Shown one piece after another: positions 9,425-19,690 of a stretch of 64,000 nt of DNA. The stretch is taken from assembly GCF_002995805.1 (NCBI RefSeq), contig NZ_PVXL01000072.1:1-64000 (forward strand), read 5' to 3'. Under the pieces are notes generated by a model. The model ran no database searches, was not told where the DNA came from, and saw only the letters and a program-made list of their open reading frames with translations. Made by a program: the position numbers and the translations under genes. Every line of letters starts with the position of its first letter. The first letter of the stretch is position 1. This DNA is from Neomoorella stamsii. GTDB lineage: Bacteria; Bacillota; DSM-521; Neomoorellales; Neomoorellaceae.

Positions 9425-9607
9425 CCAGTTTAATAATACTTAAGCCTGTATCCGGGTTCTCTCCGCTTTCTCTCCGCTTTCACTCCGTTTTATAGACTTT
9501 TGTTAAATAAAGTACTACTTAAATAAAAATCCCAACTAGAAAGGAGAAAACGGTGGAAGAGCTCAGGGGGAAAGGTTAATAAAATAGCCCTGCGATCTTC
9601 ATACCAT
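9425..9607. other. Spacer between hydE and hydG with short CTCCGCTTT repeats
   Basis: This 183 bp spacer holds two to three near-copies of a CTCCGCTTTC unit around 9460-9490 and an AT-rich stretch after them. I see no gene and no convincing terminator, so hydG may be read from the same transcript as hydE. Confidence 0.4.
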
Positions 9608-10663
9608 TCACTGGACCGGTAACGGCTTCAACGTGTGTCCCGGTCCCCGCCCCAGCCGCCGCCCTAAAGCGCGTACCATACCCTCCAGGCAGTGGCGGCA
9701 ATCTTCCGGGCCTTCGTTGACGCAAATCTTATTGGGGTAGATCTGGTAATCAGCCCGGTAGCGGGTCGGGGTCAGGTTAGGCATGATGACGTTCGCCCCC
9801 CGCTGCAGGGCCAGCTGGCGGCCTGTGGGTGACAGGGTCCCCACCGCCGTGGTGGCCGGCAGGTGGGCATAGGGGATGACCAGCCGGGCGGTAGCCACCA
9901 CCCGGTAGGTCAGGTCTAAGCTCCCCGCCGGTTCCCCGCCCAGGGGCGTTGCCGGGTGGGGGATAAAGGGGCCCAAACCTGCCATTTCCACGTCCAGCTG
10001 CCGCAGGAGAATTAAATCATCGGCCAGGTCGGCCAGGGTCTGGCCCGGCAGGCCGATGATGTTGCCGGAACCCACCTGGTAACCAAGTTCCCGCAGCCAC
10101 TGGAGGCACCGGAGGCGTTCCTGCCAGCTCATACCGGGGTGGAGGCGGGCGTAGAGATCGGCGTTGGCCGTCTCATGCTTTAAAAGGTAGCGGTCGGCCC
10201 CGGCCTCCCGCCACATGGCATATTCATCCCTGGTCCTCTCCCCGACGCATAAGGTTACGGCTACTCCCAGCTTTTTTATTTCCCTTATTATCTCAGCCAG
10301 CATCGGGCCTGTATACCAGGGGTCTTCCCCCGACTGGAGGACGATGGTGCCATAACCCAGTTCCGCCCCCCGCCTGGCCGCAGCGACAATATCTTCCGGC
10401 ATCAAGCGGTATCGCTGTAACTTTGCGTTATCAGCCCGCAGGCCGCAGTAACAACAGTGGCGGCGACAGTAATTAGAAAACTCGATAACGCCGCGCAGGT
10501 GGACCTCGTCCCCGGCCACCCGGGCGCGAACGCTGTCAGCCAGCCGGTAGAGGGCCACTTCTTCGGCGCCTTGAGCCGCGGCCAGCAAATTTATAATGTC
10601 TTCCCTGGTGAGTTCTTCCCCGGCAGCCGCTCTTTCTAAACTGGCGGCAAATTCCGTTCGCAC
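9608..10663 (-). CDS. hydE: [FeFe]-hydrogenase maturase HydE (radical SAM)
   Basis: HydE is the second radical-SAM enzyme needed to build the H-cluster, acting on the dithiomethylamine/organometallic precursor stage. The cluster motif is in EFSNYCRRHCCYCGLR (CxxxCxxC). It is followed by HydE-like IVLQSGEDPWY and by the VGSGNIIGLPGQT segment. The 351-residue length is normal. The start is a GTG at 10663 with a GAGAGGTAGG-type site. It lies between the TM1266-like regulator and hydG, which supports a maturation operon. hydF is not seen here. Confidence 0.95.
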   Translation of the reverse strand: MRTEFAASLERAAAGEELTREDIINLLAAAQGAEEVALYRLADSVRARVAGDEVHLRGVIEFSNYCRRHCCYCGLRADNAKLQRYRLMPEDIVAAARRGAELGYGTIVLQSGEDPWYTGPMLAEIIREIKKLGVAVTLCVGERTRDEYAMWREAGADRYLLKHETANADLYARLHPGMSWQERLRCLQWLRELGYQVGSGNIIGLPGQTLADLADDLILLRQLDVEMAGLGPFIPHPATPLGGEPAGSLDLTYRVVATARLVIPYAHLPATTAVGTLSPTGRQLALQRGANVIMPNLTPTRYRADYQIYPNKICVNEGPEDCRHCLEGMVRALGRRLGRGPGHTLKPLPVQ

Positions 10664-10819
10664 AGCCTACCTCTCCTCCACCGTCATTGATATGGAACCC
10701 ATTCTCAAAGCCGCAGGTCCGGCTAAAACCTGCTTGATAAACCCGGCGCGCCCATTCCTCCTCTTTAACCTTCAGAGGGAGACAGCATGCCGCCTAAGCC
10801 GGATACCCGGGCGCACCCG

Positions 10820-11074
10820 TTACTTCTCTTTCCCCGTCAGGGCCGCCCGCACTTTCACCCCGGGAAGGCTACCCAACTTCCCCGTCAGGGCGCCGATGGT
10901 ATCGGTGGTGCCGTCGACAATCAAAGCTATAACGGCCACGCCCCGCTCCCGGTAGGGAATACCCATGCGGCCGACGATACAGTGACCGTAATCGCTTAAA
11001 ATAGCATTGACCCTGGCAGCAATATGTTCGCGATCTTCGATTACTATGCCCACAACTCCCAGGCGGTTTTCCAC
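10820..11074 (-). CDS. TM1266-type iron-only hydrogenase system regulator
   Basis: A small ACT-fold-like protein (84 residues from the chosen start) of the family found beside [FeFe]-hydrogenase maturation genes, including TM1266 and its relatives. Visible features: NRLGVVGIVIEDRE at the N-terminus, YGHCIVGRMGIPYRERG in the middle and LPGVKVRAAL at the end. I prefer the GTG at 11074: an AAGGAG site lies 7 bp upstream of it but only 1 bp before the ATG at 11080. Its role as a regulator is a family label; no DNA-binding motif is evident. Confidence 0.85.
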   Translation of the reverse strand: MENRLGVVGIVIEDREHIAARVNAILSDYGHCIVGRMGIPYRERGVAVIALIVDGTTDTIGALTGKLGSLPGVKVRAALTGKEK

Positions 11075-11132
11075 CGTCATACTCCTTCCCCAAACAAGGC
11101 TGCACCTGAAAGTTCCCAATGCATCTAAACCA

Positions 11133-11176
11133 AAAAACGCCTGCCAGCCTGAATAATCTGCCGGCAAGCGTTAAAA
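11133..11176 (-). terminator. Intrinsic terminator in the leader of the hyd operon (candidate attenuator)
   Basis: On the minus strand AACGCTTGCCGG, a long loop and GGCAGGCGTTTTTTGG form a hairpin with a T6 tail. It lies about 60 bp before the regulator gene and about 120 bp downstream of a candidate promoter. No minus-strand gene between that promoter and this hairpin needs a terminator, so attenuation of the hyd operon is likely. Confidence 0.7.
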
Positions 11177-11297
11177 ATTAACCCTCATGCCAATTTCCCC
11201 TCCCTTGAGGTTCAGGTTGCCCCTTGCCGCAGGATTAGCTTTTACACCCTCCCGCACCGGCGTTTTAAACCCGTACGGTCAGGTTTGTTCTAGATCT
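11133..11297 (-). ncRNA. Structured 5' leader of the hydrogenase maturation operon, class unknown
   Basis: The transcript from the promoter at 11298-11326 would carry about 160 nt of GC-rich leader ending in the terminator hairpin. It contains several self-complementary pieces, such as CCTCA...TGAGG near 11183-11212 and GCGGGA...TCCTGC near 11230-11257. I do not recognise it as T-box, SAM, cobalamin, c-di-GMP or fluoride type. It may be a riboswitch or a protein-dependent attenuator. Confidence 0.5.
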
Positions 11298-11326
11298 ATT
11301 TTGCACGATTAGCAACAAAATTGCAA
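11298..11326 (-). promoter_or_regulatory. Candidate promoter of the hyd operon
   Basis: A -35 TTGCAA at 11321-11326 and a -10 CAAAAT at 11298-11303 are separated by exactly 17 bp on the minus strand. Each hexamer matches consensus at four of six positions. It lies upstream of the leader with the attenuator-like hairpin. Confidence 0.5.
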
Positions 11327-11420
11327 GTTAATTTTTCAGCCCGGACCTGGAAGGAATTTTTTACCCGGCGGAGAACTTATATCCTTTAAAAGATAACCCT
11401 GAGAAAGGAAAGTGGATTAT

Positions 11421-11810
11421 ATGGAAGAAATCTTAAAACAGATCCTTCAGGGACAGGAAGAAATCAAAAAGACATTACAACAGCATACCGAAACTCTGCA
11501 GCAGCATACTGAAATTCTGCAGCAGCATACTGAAACTCTGCAGCAGCATACTGAAATTCTGCAGCAGCACAGCAAACAGTTAGACTATCTGGAACAAAGA
11601 ATGATTAAAATCGAAAACCGCCTGGATAACGAACTACTGCCGAAAATCAACGTCCTGTTTGACGCTTTTGAGCTGCGGGGGGACGAGATTGCCAAACTCC
11701 AAAAACACCTGGATGAACGGCTCGATATAATCGCCCTGGATGTTAATTACCTGCTGGGCAAAACCGCCCGCCAGGAAACTGCTATCATGGAATTAAGACG
11801 GGCTAAGTAA
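11421..11810 (+). CDS. Heptad-repeat coiled-coil protein, function unknown
   Basis: About 129 residues. I prefer the ATG at 11421 (AGGA 11 bp upstream) over the GTG at 11412, which lies too close to the site. Residues about 20-50 are four and a half copies of a seven-residue unit of the type LQQHTEI/LQQHTET, a strict heptad. A longer helical region with RLDNELLPKINVLFD follows. No signal peptide or membrane helix is seen. It is one of the few plus-strand genes here and stands alone between the hyd leader and pfkA. It resembles widespread short 'LKQILQGQEEI' proteins of unknown role. Confidence 0.7.
   Translation: MEEILKQILQGQEEIKKTLQQHTETLQQHTEILQQHTETLQQHTEILQQHSKQLDYLEQRMIKIENRLDNELLPKINVLFDAFELRGDEIAKLQKHLDERLDIIALDVNYLLGKTARQETAIMELRRAK
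11478..11570 (+). repeat. 21-bp tandem repeat inside the coiled-coil gene
   Basis: Four copies and a partial fifth of a 21-bp unit (CAGCAGCATACTGAAACTCTG type) lie head to tail. They differ mainly at one position that alternates Thr and Ile codons. Each unit encodes one heptad. Confidence 0.9.
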
Positions 11811-11862
11811 AGGAAATAGCCGGAACAAAAAAAAGAAGACCGGGCTGTCGACGAAAATGCCG

Positions 11863-12948
11863 TTAATCATCTCCAAAGCTGATTCCTATAGTCCGGGCGG
11901 TGGCCAGGAGCTGGTGATCTAAAGGTATGGTCCTGGGTTTGCCGACAGCTTCTTCCAGGGTAACATAAGAAATGGTGTTGCCCTGCAGGCAGACCATGAC
12001 CCCGTGGATACCTTTGACGGCCAGCTCTGCTGCCGCCACGCCAAAGCGGGTGGCCAGTACCCGGTCGTAGGACGACGGCGAACCACCCCGCTGGATATGG
12101 CCCAGGACGGTCACCCGGGTTTCAATGCCGCTCTTTTCTTCGATTAACTTCCCTACCAGCTGGCCGATGCCGCCCAGGCGCACCCTCTCCACGCTGCCTT
12201 CCACCCGGCGCTGGACCACCAATTCGCCCTCCGGCGACTTGACCCCCTCGGCGACAACAACGATGCTGAAAGGTTTACCCTCGGCCCGGCGGGCTTCTAT
12301 TTTTTTCAACACCCCTTCTATACGCCAGGGGATTTCCGGTATCAGGATAACATCGGCCCCGCCGGCCAGCCCGCTGTACAAGGCAATCCAGCCGGCATAG
12401 CGGCCCATGAGTTCCAGGACCATGACCCGGTGGTGGGATTCGGCCGTGGTATGCAGCTTATCCAGGGCCTCGGTTGCCGTCCTAACCGCCGTGTCAAAGC
12501 CGAAGGTCTGGTCAGTGGCCGCCAGGTCGTTGTCGATAGTTTTGGGAATACCGATTACCCGCGCCCCCTTGGCCTTGAAATCCCTGGCCCCGGCCAGGGT
12601 GCCGTCGCCGCCCACTACCAGCAGCACTTCGATGCCCATTTGCTCCAGGCGCGCCACGGCCTTATCCGACATATCACGGTAAATAACCTCACCGTTTTCT
12701 TTGACGGGAAAATAAAAGGGATTGCTGCGGTTATTGGTCCCCAGGATGGTGCCGCCCCGGTGGAGGAGACCCGAAATGACCGGCGGTTCTAGTTTGATAT
12801 AACGCCCTTCTACCACCCCGGTATAGCCGTCCAGGAAACCAATCATTTCGTAACCATGGCTATAGGCAGTCTTCGTAGCCGCCCGGATGACGGCATTGAG
12901 GCCGGGGCAGTCGCCGCCCCCGGTAAGGATGCCTAAACGCTTGGGCAA
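11863..12948 (-). CDS. pfkA: 6-phosphofructokinase
   Basis: Glycolytic enzyme phosphorylating fructose 6-phosphate. Seen: GGGDCPGLNAVIRA at the N-terminus, GGDGTLAGARDF in the donor site, PKTIDND at the catalytic site and MGRYAGWIA after it. The Gly of GGDG is typical of ATP-dependent enzymes, while the Lys of PKTIDND is typical of the pyrophosphate-type clade. Donor preference is therefore open. The start is a TTG at 12948 with AAGGGAG about 8 bp upstream. The 361-residue length is normal. It stands alone between the coiled-coil gene and polX. Confidence 0.93.
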   Translation of the reverse strand: MPKRLGILTGGGDCPGLNAVIRAATKTAYSHGYEMIGFLDGYTGVVEGRYIKLEPPVISGLLHRGGTILGTNNRSNPFYFPVKENGEVIYRDMSDKAVARLEQMGIEVLLVVGGDGTLAGARDFKAKGARVIGIPKTIDNDLAATDQTFGFDTAVRTATEALDKLHTTAESHHRVMVLELMGRYAGWIALYSGLAGGADVILIPEIPWRIEGVLKKIEARRAEGKPFSIVVVAEGVKSPEGELVVQRRVEGSVERVRLGGIGQLVGKLIEEKSGIETRVTVLGHIQRGGSPSSYDRVLATRFGVAAAELAVKGIHGVMVCLQGNTISYVTLEEAVGKPRTIPLDHQLLATARTIGISFGDD

Positions 12949-13051
12949 GGTTATTGCTCCCTTCGTTTTTTATCATGTTAGCAATTCAGCGGCCTGGATG
13001 CAAGGGACAGGTATAAGTCCTAAAGAAACTGCAGGGATATGGCCGCATGTT

Positions 13052-14920
13052 TTATCTGTTTCGCTTTAGCCTGGCCAGCAACAGTTCCAGTTCCCAGGTG
13101 TTGACTACATTCTCCGGTTCCAGCCAGCCGCGCCGGGCGGTGAGGACGCCGTATTCCATGTCTGCCAGGCGGTTAGGGTCATGGGCGTCGGTATTAATGG
13201 CTATGGGCACGCCGTATTCTCTGGCCAGGCGGGCCGCCGTATCGTTTAAATCCAGCCGGTCGGGGCTGGCGTTGATCTCCAGGATGGTACCCGTGGCGGC
13301 GGCCAGTTCAATAATCCTGGTCACATTTACCGCGTAGGGCCGGCGCCGACCTAGCATGCGCCCGGTGGGGTGCCCCAGGATGTCCACGTAGGGGTGGCGC
13401 AGGGCCGCCTCCAGCCGGGCCATCACCTGCTCTTCTTCCTGGCGGAAGCCGGAATGGATCGAGGCGATGACCAGGTCGAATTCCTTTAAAACGTCATCTT
13501 CATAATCCAGGCGGCCGTCGGCCAGGATGTCGACTTCGATGCCGGCCAGGATGGTGATGCCTTCCAGTTCTTCATTTAGCCGGGCAATCTCCTCGCGCTG
13601 GGCCTTTAACTGCTCGACGCTCAGGCCCCTGGCCACCACCAGGGAGCGGGAGTGATCGGTAATGGCAATATACTGGTACCCCCTGGCCTGCGCCGCTGCG
13701 GCCATGGCAGCAATACTTGCCACACCGTCGCTGTAGCGGCTGTGCATGTGGAGGTCGCCGCGAATGTCCGCCAGGGTAATTAACCGCGGCAGCTCACCCC
13801 TCAGGGCGGCTTCTATTTCCCCGCGGTCCTCGCGCAACTCCGGCACAATGTAAGGCAAGCCCAGGCGCCGGTAAAAAAAGGGTTCTCCTATTTCCACTCC
13901 GTTTGGAGGGATCTGATAGCTGTAATTCACAACGAAGCTGTCATCAATGACCCCTTCCTTCCAGGGCGCAAGCTTGCCGGAGGAGATGCCGTCCCCGGCG
14001 GAAATGGCAGGCTGGTCCTCCTGGCCTGCGGCCAGGACAGCCTTCTCTTCGGCTAACCAGCGCGGGGTAACGAGGCCCAGATCAGCCACGCCTAGGCCCT
14101 GGCTGGCGGCCAGGCTTATTAGCCGCCGGCGGTGGGCCTTTGATCCCGTGGCATAAAACAGGGTAGCCGCAAAGTCCCCCGGTGGAACCAGGATGATTTC
14201 AATTTTCACGCCCAGGGTTGTCCGTAAGGAAAGGCGGTCCGGCTCGCTGGCCAGCACTTCCTTCACATGGGGGTACCGGGTCATGACGTCTGCTACCTGG
14301 TTACCGGGCTGCACGGCTACCACCAGGTCAACATCGCCCACCATTTCGCGGCCGCGGCGGACGCTGCCGGCTATGGCCACTCTTTCAACTCCCGGTATGA
14401 GGAGAATCTGGTCCCGCAAGAGCAAAGCCAGGGGCCGGGCTACCCCCAGGGGCACCTGTTCCCGTACTTCCTTTAACATTTCCACGCCCCGTAAGATAGC
14501 CAGCTCCGTCTTGCTGCCCATGCCGGGCAGGGTCCTGATGCGCTTCTCCCGCGCCGCCGTCTCCAGCTCTTCCAGGGTGGTAATACCCAGGGCCTGGTGA
14601 ATCTGGCGTATAGAGCGACTGCCCAGGCCGGGGATGGCCAGCATTTCCCTCAAGCCCGGCGGTACTTCCCGCCGTAAATTCTCAAGGAAGGTAGACCGGC
14701 CCGTAGTTAACAGTTCGGCGATTTTTTTGGCCAGGTTCTTGCCCACCCCGGGGATCTCTTCCAGGGCATCCCGGGCATAAAGGGCGGCCGCCTCTTCTTC
14801 CAGGTTTTCCAGGGCCCGGGCGGCGCGGTGATAGGCGCGCACTTTAAAGGGTTCTTCCCCCTTTAATTCCAGCAAGTCGCCCATTTCCGTCAAGGCCCAG
14901 GCAAGCTCCAGGTTGGTCAA
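13052..14920 (-). CDS. polX: DNA polymerase X family with PHP domain
   Basis: Bacterial PolX: an N-terminal helix-hairpin-helix/pol beta-like polymerase (VRAYHRAARALENL, IPGVGKNLAKKI, and the metal-binding pair in GDVDLVV near residue 205). A C-terminal PHP exonuclease domain begins near GDLHMHSRYSDG and continues with ITDHSRS, IEVDI, HSGFR and NTDAHDP. It probably serves base-excision or gap repair. At 622 residues it is somewhat longer than the usual 570. The start is a TTG overlapping the zapA stop by 4 bp, preceded by AGGAGG. Confidence 0.93.
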   Translation of the reverse strand: MTNLELAWALTEMGDLLELKGEEPFKVRAYHRAARALENLEEEAAALYARDALEEIPGVGKNLAKKIAELLTTGRSTFLENLRREVPPGLREMLAIPGLGSRSIRQIHQALGITTLEELETAAREKRIRTLPGMGSKTELAILRGVEMLKEVREQVPLGVARPLALLLRDQILLIPGVERVAIAGSVRRGREMVGDVDLVVAVQPGNQVADVMTRYPHVKEVLASEPDRLSLRTTLGVKIEIILVPPGDFAATLFYATGSKAHRRRLISLAASQGLGVADLGLVTPRWLAEEKAVLAAGQEDQPAISAGDGISSGKLAPWKEGVIDDSFVVNYSYQIPPNGVEIGEPFFYRRLGLPYIVPELREDRGEIEAALRGELPRLITLADIRGDLHMHSRYSDGVASIAAMAAAAQARGYQYIAITDHSRSLVVARGLSVEQLKAQREEIARLNEELEGITILAGIEVDILADGRLDYEDDVLKEFDLVIASIHSGFRQEEEQVMARLEAALRHPYVDILGHPTGRMLGRRRPYAVNVTRIIELAAATGTILEINASPDRLDLNDTAARLAREYGVPIAINTDAHDPNRLADMEYGVLTARRGWLEPENVVNTWELELLLARLKRNR

Positions 14921-15192
14921 CCCCGTTTTTCCTCCTGTATCAATTTTACCAGGGTATCGTAATCCTGCTGAACTTTATAGAGTTCATCGGCAATATTTAG
15001 GGCCGCCAGCACGGCAACCTTTACCGGAGGATAATGGGGGAACTTCTGGCTGACCTGGCGCATCTTTTTGTCTACATAAGATGCCAGCATCTGGATATAT
15101 TCCGGCGCTTCCCCCTTGACAATATAATCCTGCCCATTGATGTTGACAGTAGTCCGGTCCTGGACAGCGATCTTCCGCTCGGCCTGGGGCAA
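14917..15192 (-). CDS. zapA: Cell division protein ZapA
   Basis: A 91-residue FtsZ-ring-associated protein. The N-terminal beta-hairpin region (TTVNINGQDYIVKGEAPEY), the conserved segment with YVDKKM, and the C-terminal helix (VAVLAALNIADELYKVQ) are typical. The TTG start has GGAGGG 7 bp upstream. It overlaps polX by 4 bp, a pairing common in Firmicutes near pheT. Confidence 0.93.
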   Translation of the reverse strand: MPQAERKIAVQDRTTVNINGQDYIVKGEAPEYIQMLASYVDKKMRQVSQKFPHYPPVKVAVLAALNIADELYKVQQDYDTLVKLIQEEKRG

Positions 15193-15279
15193 GTTTAATC
15201 CCTCCTTCTTGCCAGGTAGTATTTTCTACCTTTTTCGCTTCCGGGCGGTAAAATCCTTCTGGCTGCAAAACAATATATT

Positions 15280-17691
15280 TTATTGCCGCAGGGTAGCGCC
15301 CAGGCGTTCCTCCAGGGCCTTTTGTATCCTTTCCTGGGCGGCATTGACCTCAGCATCCGTCAGGGTCCGGTCCGGCACCTGGTACACCAGGGCATAGGCC
15401 AGGCTCTTGTAACCTTCAGGGACAGGGGCACCCCGGTAGACATCAAAGAGGGTACAGCTTTTGAGCAGGTCGCCCCCGGCCTCCATGATAACTTCTTCTA
15501 CTGCCGCCGCCGGGAGATTATCCGCTACCACCACCGCCAGGTCCCTTTCCACGGCCGGGAAACGGGGTAAAGGCTCGTAACCCAATTGCCTCTGGTTCAG
15601 GGTACCTGCCTGGTCCCAGTCCAGCTCGAAGACACAGGCCCTGGATGGTAGATCAAAAGCCGCCAGGACGTCCGGGTGCAGTTCGCCTAAGAATCCCAGG
15701 CTTAACTCTCCGGCCTTGATAGTTGCCGCCCGGCCGGGATGGAGGAAGGGATAAGCAGTGGCTGCTTCCCAGGTGATGGCTTTGATTCTTAACCTGGCCA
15801 GGATATTTTCCACTATGCCTTTAAGATAAAAGAAATCCATCTCATCCGCCGGCCAGTTCCAGCCGCGGCCGGTAGTCCCCATGACCAGCCCGCCCAGGCG
15901 TAAGGGCTCTACCGGTAACTGCCGGCCGGAGGGAATAAATACCCGGCCCAGTTCATAAATGGCCACCGGCAGCACCCGGCGGCTGGCATTACGGCCGGCC
16001 ACCTCCAGTAAACCGGGTAAGAGGGAGGGCCGCATGATACTCTGCTCATCCCTCAGGGGGTTCTGGATTTTTACCGCTTGCCGCCAGGGGTGGCCGGGGG
16101 GTAGCTGCAGCTGGTCCAGGACTCGGGGACCGATAAAGCTGTAGGTAACGACTTCCGCCAGCCCGGCCATTGCCGCCGCCTCCCGGCCGGCTTCCTCCCA
16201 GCGCTGGGCCGGGGTCTGCTTTTCCCGGGCGGTGATATTCCCCGGCAGGGTCACCGGGATGTTATCATAGCCGTACAGCCGGGCAATTTCTTCCACCAGG
16301 TCGATTTCCCGGGTCAGGTCGCCCCGGTAGGCCGGAACAGTTACCTGGAAAGGCCCTTCCCCGCTGACTTCCAGGTGGAGGCGCTCCAGGAGTTCCTTCA
16401 TGGCCGCCGGCGTAAGGGTAGTCCCCAGGAGGTAGTTTACCCGTTCCGGTCTTAAAAGTATAGTTACCGGCCGGCGCTTCCTTACATAGCAATCCAGCCG
16501 GCCCCGGGCCACACTACCGCCGGCCAGTTCTGCCATGAGCTGGGCCGCCCGGTCGGCAGTGGCGGCTGCCCCTTCCAGGTTGACACCCCGTTCAAAACGG
16601 GTCGAGGCTTCCGAGCGCAGGCCCAGCTTCCGGGAGGTACGGCGAATGGAAGCGCCGTCAAAATGAGCGGATTCTATCAGAATGTTGGTTGTCTCCGGGG
16701 TAACCTCCGTCTCCAGCCCGCCCATGACGCCGGCCACGGCCACAGGCCGGGCAGCGTCGGCAATGACCAGCATTTCCGGGTCCAGTTCCCGCTCCACATC
16801 ATCCAGGGTCTTTATTTTTTCCCCTGCTTCGGCCCGGCGGACGATAATGCGGTGCTGCTGCAGGAGGTCGTAATCAAAGGCGTGTAAAGGCTGGCCCATT
16901 TCCAGCATGACAAAGTTGGTTATATCCACCACGTTATTAATCGGCCGCATGCCGGCGGCCCGCAGGCAGGCCTGGAGCCACCCGGGAGAGGGGCCGATGC
17001 GCACCCCGCTCACCAGGCGGGCCACATAACGGGCGCACAGGTCGGGAGCTTCAATTTCCACGGCCGCGAGATCCTCAATGCGCCGCTCGTCTTCCCGGAC
17101 GGCAATTTCCGGCAGGCGTAAAGGTGCACCGGTAAGGGCCGCTACTTCCCGCGCGACGCCCAGGATGCTCAGGCAGTCGGACCTGTTGGGAGTAAGTTCC
17201 AGAACCAGCACGACATCATTGAGCCCCAGGACCTCAGCTGCATCAGCACCCGGGGAAGCATCCGGCGGCAGGGTAATGATCCCTTCCCGGTCGGCCGGGG
17301 AAATGAGGCTGACATCCAGCCCCAGTTCCTGGGCCGAGCAGAGCATGCCTTCGGAGGCCACACCGCGGAAGGTAGCCCGGCGTATCTCCTTCCCTGCCGG
17401 TAACCGCGCTCCCTCCAGGGCCACGGCCACCGTCTGGCCGGCGTACACATTGGGCGCCCCCGTTACCAGCTGGAGTTCCCGGCCGGCATCAACCCGGCAG
17501 ATGACCAGGTGCTCAGCATTGGGGTGGGGGGCGATAGTCTTGATCCTCCCGGCCACCACCCCTTGAAAATCCGGGGCCAGGCTTTCTATGTTTTCCACCG
17601 CCAGGCCGGCCATGGTAAGTTTTTCCGCCAGCTCTTCCGGCGGCAGGTCGATGTCGACATACTGCTTCAGCCATTTATAGGGTACACGCAT
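15280..17691 (-). CDS. pheT: Phenylalanyl-tRNA synthetase beta subunit
   Basis: Beta chain of the heterotetrameric enzyme that charges tRNA-Phe. The 803 residues contain the N-terminal tRNA-binding OB fold (about 40-150, including HPNAEHLVICRVDAG), B3/B4 editing region (RPINNVVDITNFVMLE), B5 domain (DLVEEIARLYGYDNIP) and the C-terminal anticodon-binding FDX-ACB domain (RFPAVERDLAVVV). It follows pheS after 14 bp, so both are in one T-box-controlled transcript. Confidence 0.97.
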   Translation of the reverse strand: MRVPYKWLKQYVDIDLPPEELAEKLTMAGLAVENIESLAPDFQGVVAGRIKTIAPHPNAEHLVICRVDAGRELQLVTGAPNVYAGQTVAVALEGARLPAGKEIRRATFRGVASEGMLCSAQELGLDVSLISPADREGIITLPPDASPGADAAEVLGLNDVVLVLELTPNRSDCLSILGVAREVAALTGAPLRLPEIAVREDERRIEDLAAVEIEAPDLCARYVARLVSGVRIGPSPGWLQACLRAAGMRPINNVVDITNFVMLEMGQPLHAFDYDLLQQHRIIVRRAEAGEKIKTLDDVERELDPEMLVIADAARPVAVAGVMGGLETEVTPETTNILIESAHFDGASIRRTSRKLGLRSEASTRFERGVNLEGAAATADRAAQLMAELAGGSVARGRLDCYVRKRRPVTILLRPERVNYLLGTTLTPAAMKELLERLHLEVSGEGPFQVTVPAYRGDLTREIDLVEEIARLYGYDNIPVTLPGNITAREKQTPAQRWEEAGREAAAMAGLAEVVTYSFIGPRVLDQLQLPPGHPWRQAVKIQNPLRDEQSIMRPSLLPGLLEVAGRNASRRVLPVAIYELGRVFIPSGRQLPVEPLRLGGLVMGTTGRGWNWPADEMDFFYLKGIVENILARLRIKAITWEAATAYPFLHPGRAATIKAGELSLGFLGELHPDVLAAFDLPSRACVFELDWDQAGTLNQRQLGYEPLPRFPAVERDLAVVVADNLPAAAVEEVIMEAGGDLLKSCTLFDVYRGAPVPEGYKSLAYALVYQVPDRTLTDAEVNAAQERIQKALEERLGATLRQ

Positions 17692-17705
17692 GTGAGGTCA
17701 CTCCT

Positions 17706-19142
<1,437 letters not shown>

Positions 19143-19147
19143 AGTTA

Positions 19148-19176
19148 ATTATAGCATAGCCCCCTGGCCGTGACAA
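19148..19176 (-). promoter_or_regulatory. Promoter of pheST
   Basis: TTGTCA (-35, 19171-19176) and a perfect TATAAT (-10, 19148-19153) are 17 bp apart on the minus strand, directly upstream of the T-box leader. Confidence 0.85.
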
Positions 19177-19286
19177 GGCAAAAAATAAGGTTTTGAGCGC
19201 CCCAAGCCATGTCTCTCTTATTGACCATGAAGCCAGCTTTATGGCGCCCAATAGTCCATCTTAGTATCTTAGCTACCAATATTTAC

Positions 19287-19690
19287 CTAGGCTCCTTCTT
19301 TTAAACGGAAAGCAGGAATGATTAAGCCCAGAACCACACCCGCCAATGCACCTATCCCAAGTGCCATAAAGGCGGCCGTCCAGCCAAGGGAAGAGCTGAT
19401 TGAGGTAACCGCAAATGGAGCAATAACAGCACCGCTAATCCCAACCAAAATGATCAAACCGAAAAGTTTACCCGCGATTTCTGGATTTTTAAGCATATCT
19501 GTTGGCAAAGCTCCAATTGATGCATTGGTGAGGGGAACACCCCATCCGGCCAGGATCGCCATTAAAAGGAGGGGACCCGTAGCCCATTTTGGCAACTTCT
19601 GGAAAGAGGACAGTTGATACACCTGCTATAAGAAAACCCGGTATAGCCATAATATAAGCGCTCTCCAATTCTCCGACGAATAACTAGTGC
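19287..19690 (-). pseudogene. MFS transporter remnant (C-terminal part, frameshifted)
   Basis: The frame ending at 19287 gives three hydrophobic helices of a major-facilitator permease C-terminus (GPLLLMAILAGWGVP, GKLFGLIILVGISGA, AAFMALGIGALAGVVLG). Directly upstream another frame continues the same protein (AIPGFLIAGVSTVLFPEVAK), so one frameshift lies near 19560-19580 in a CCCCTCC-rich stretch. The N-terminal half is missing. No promoter or ribosome site fits it. Confidence 0.7.
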
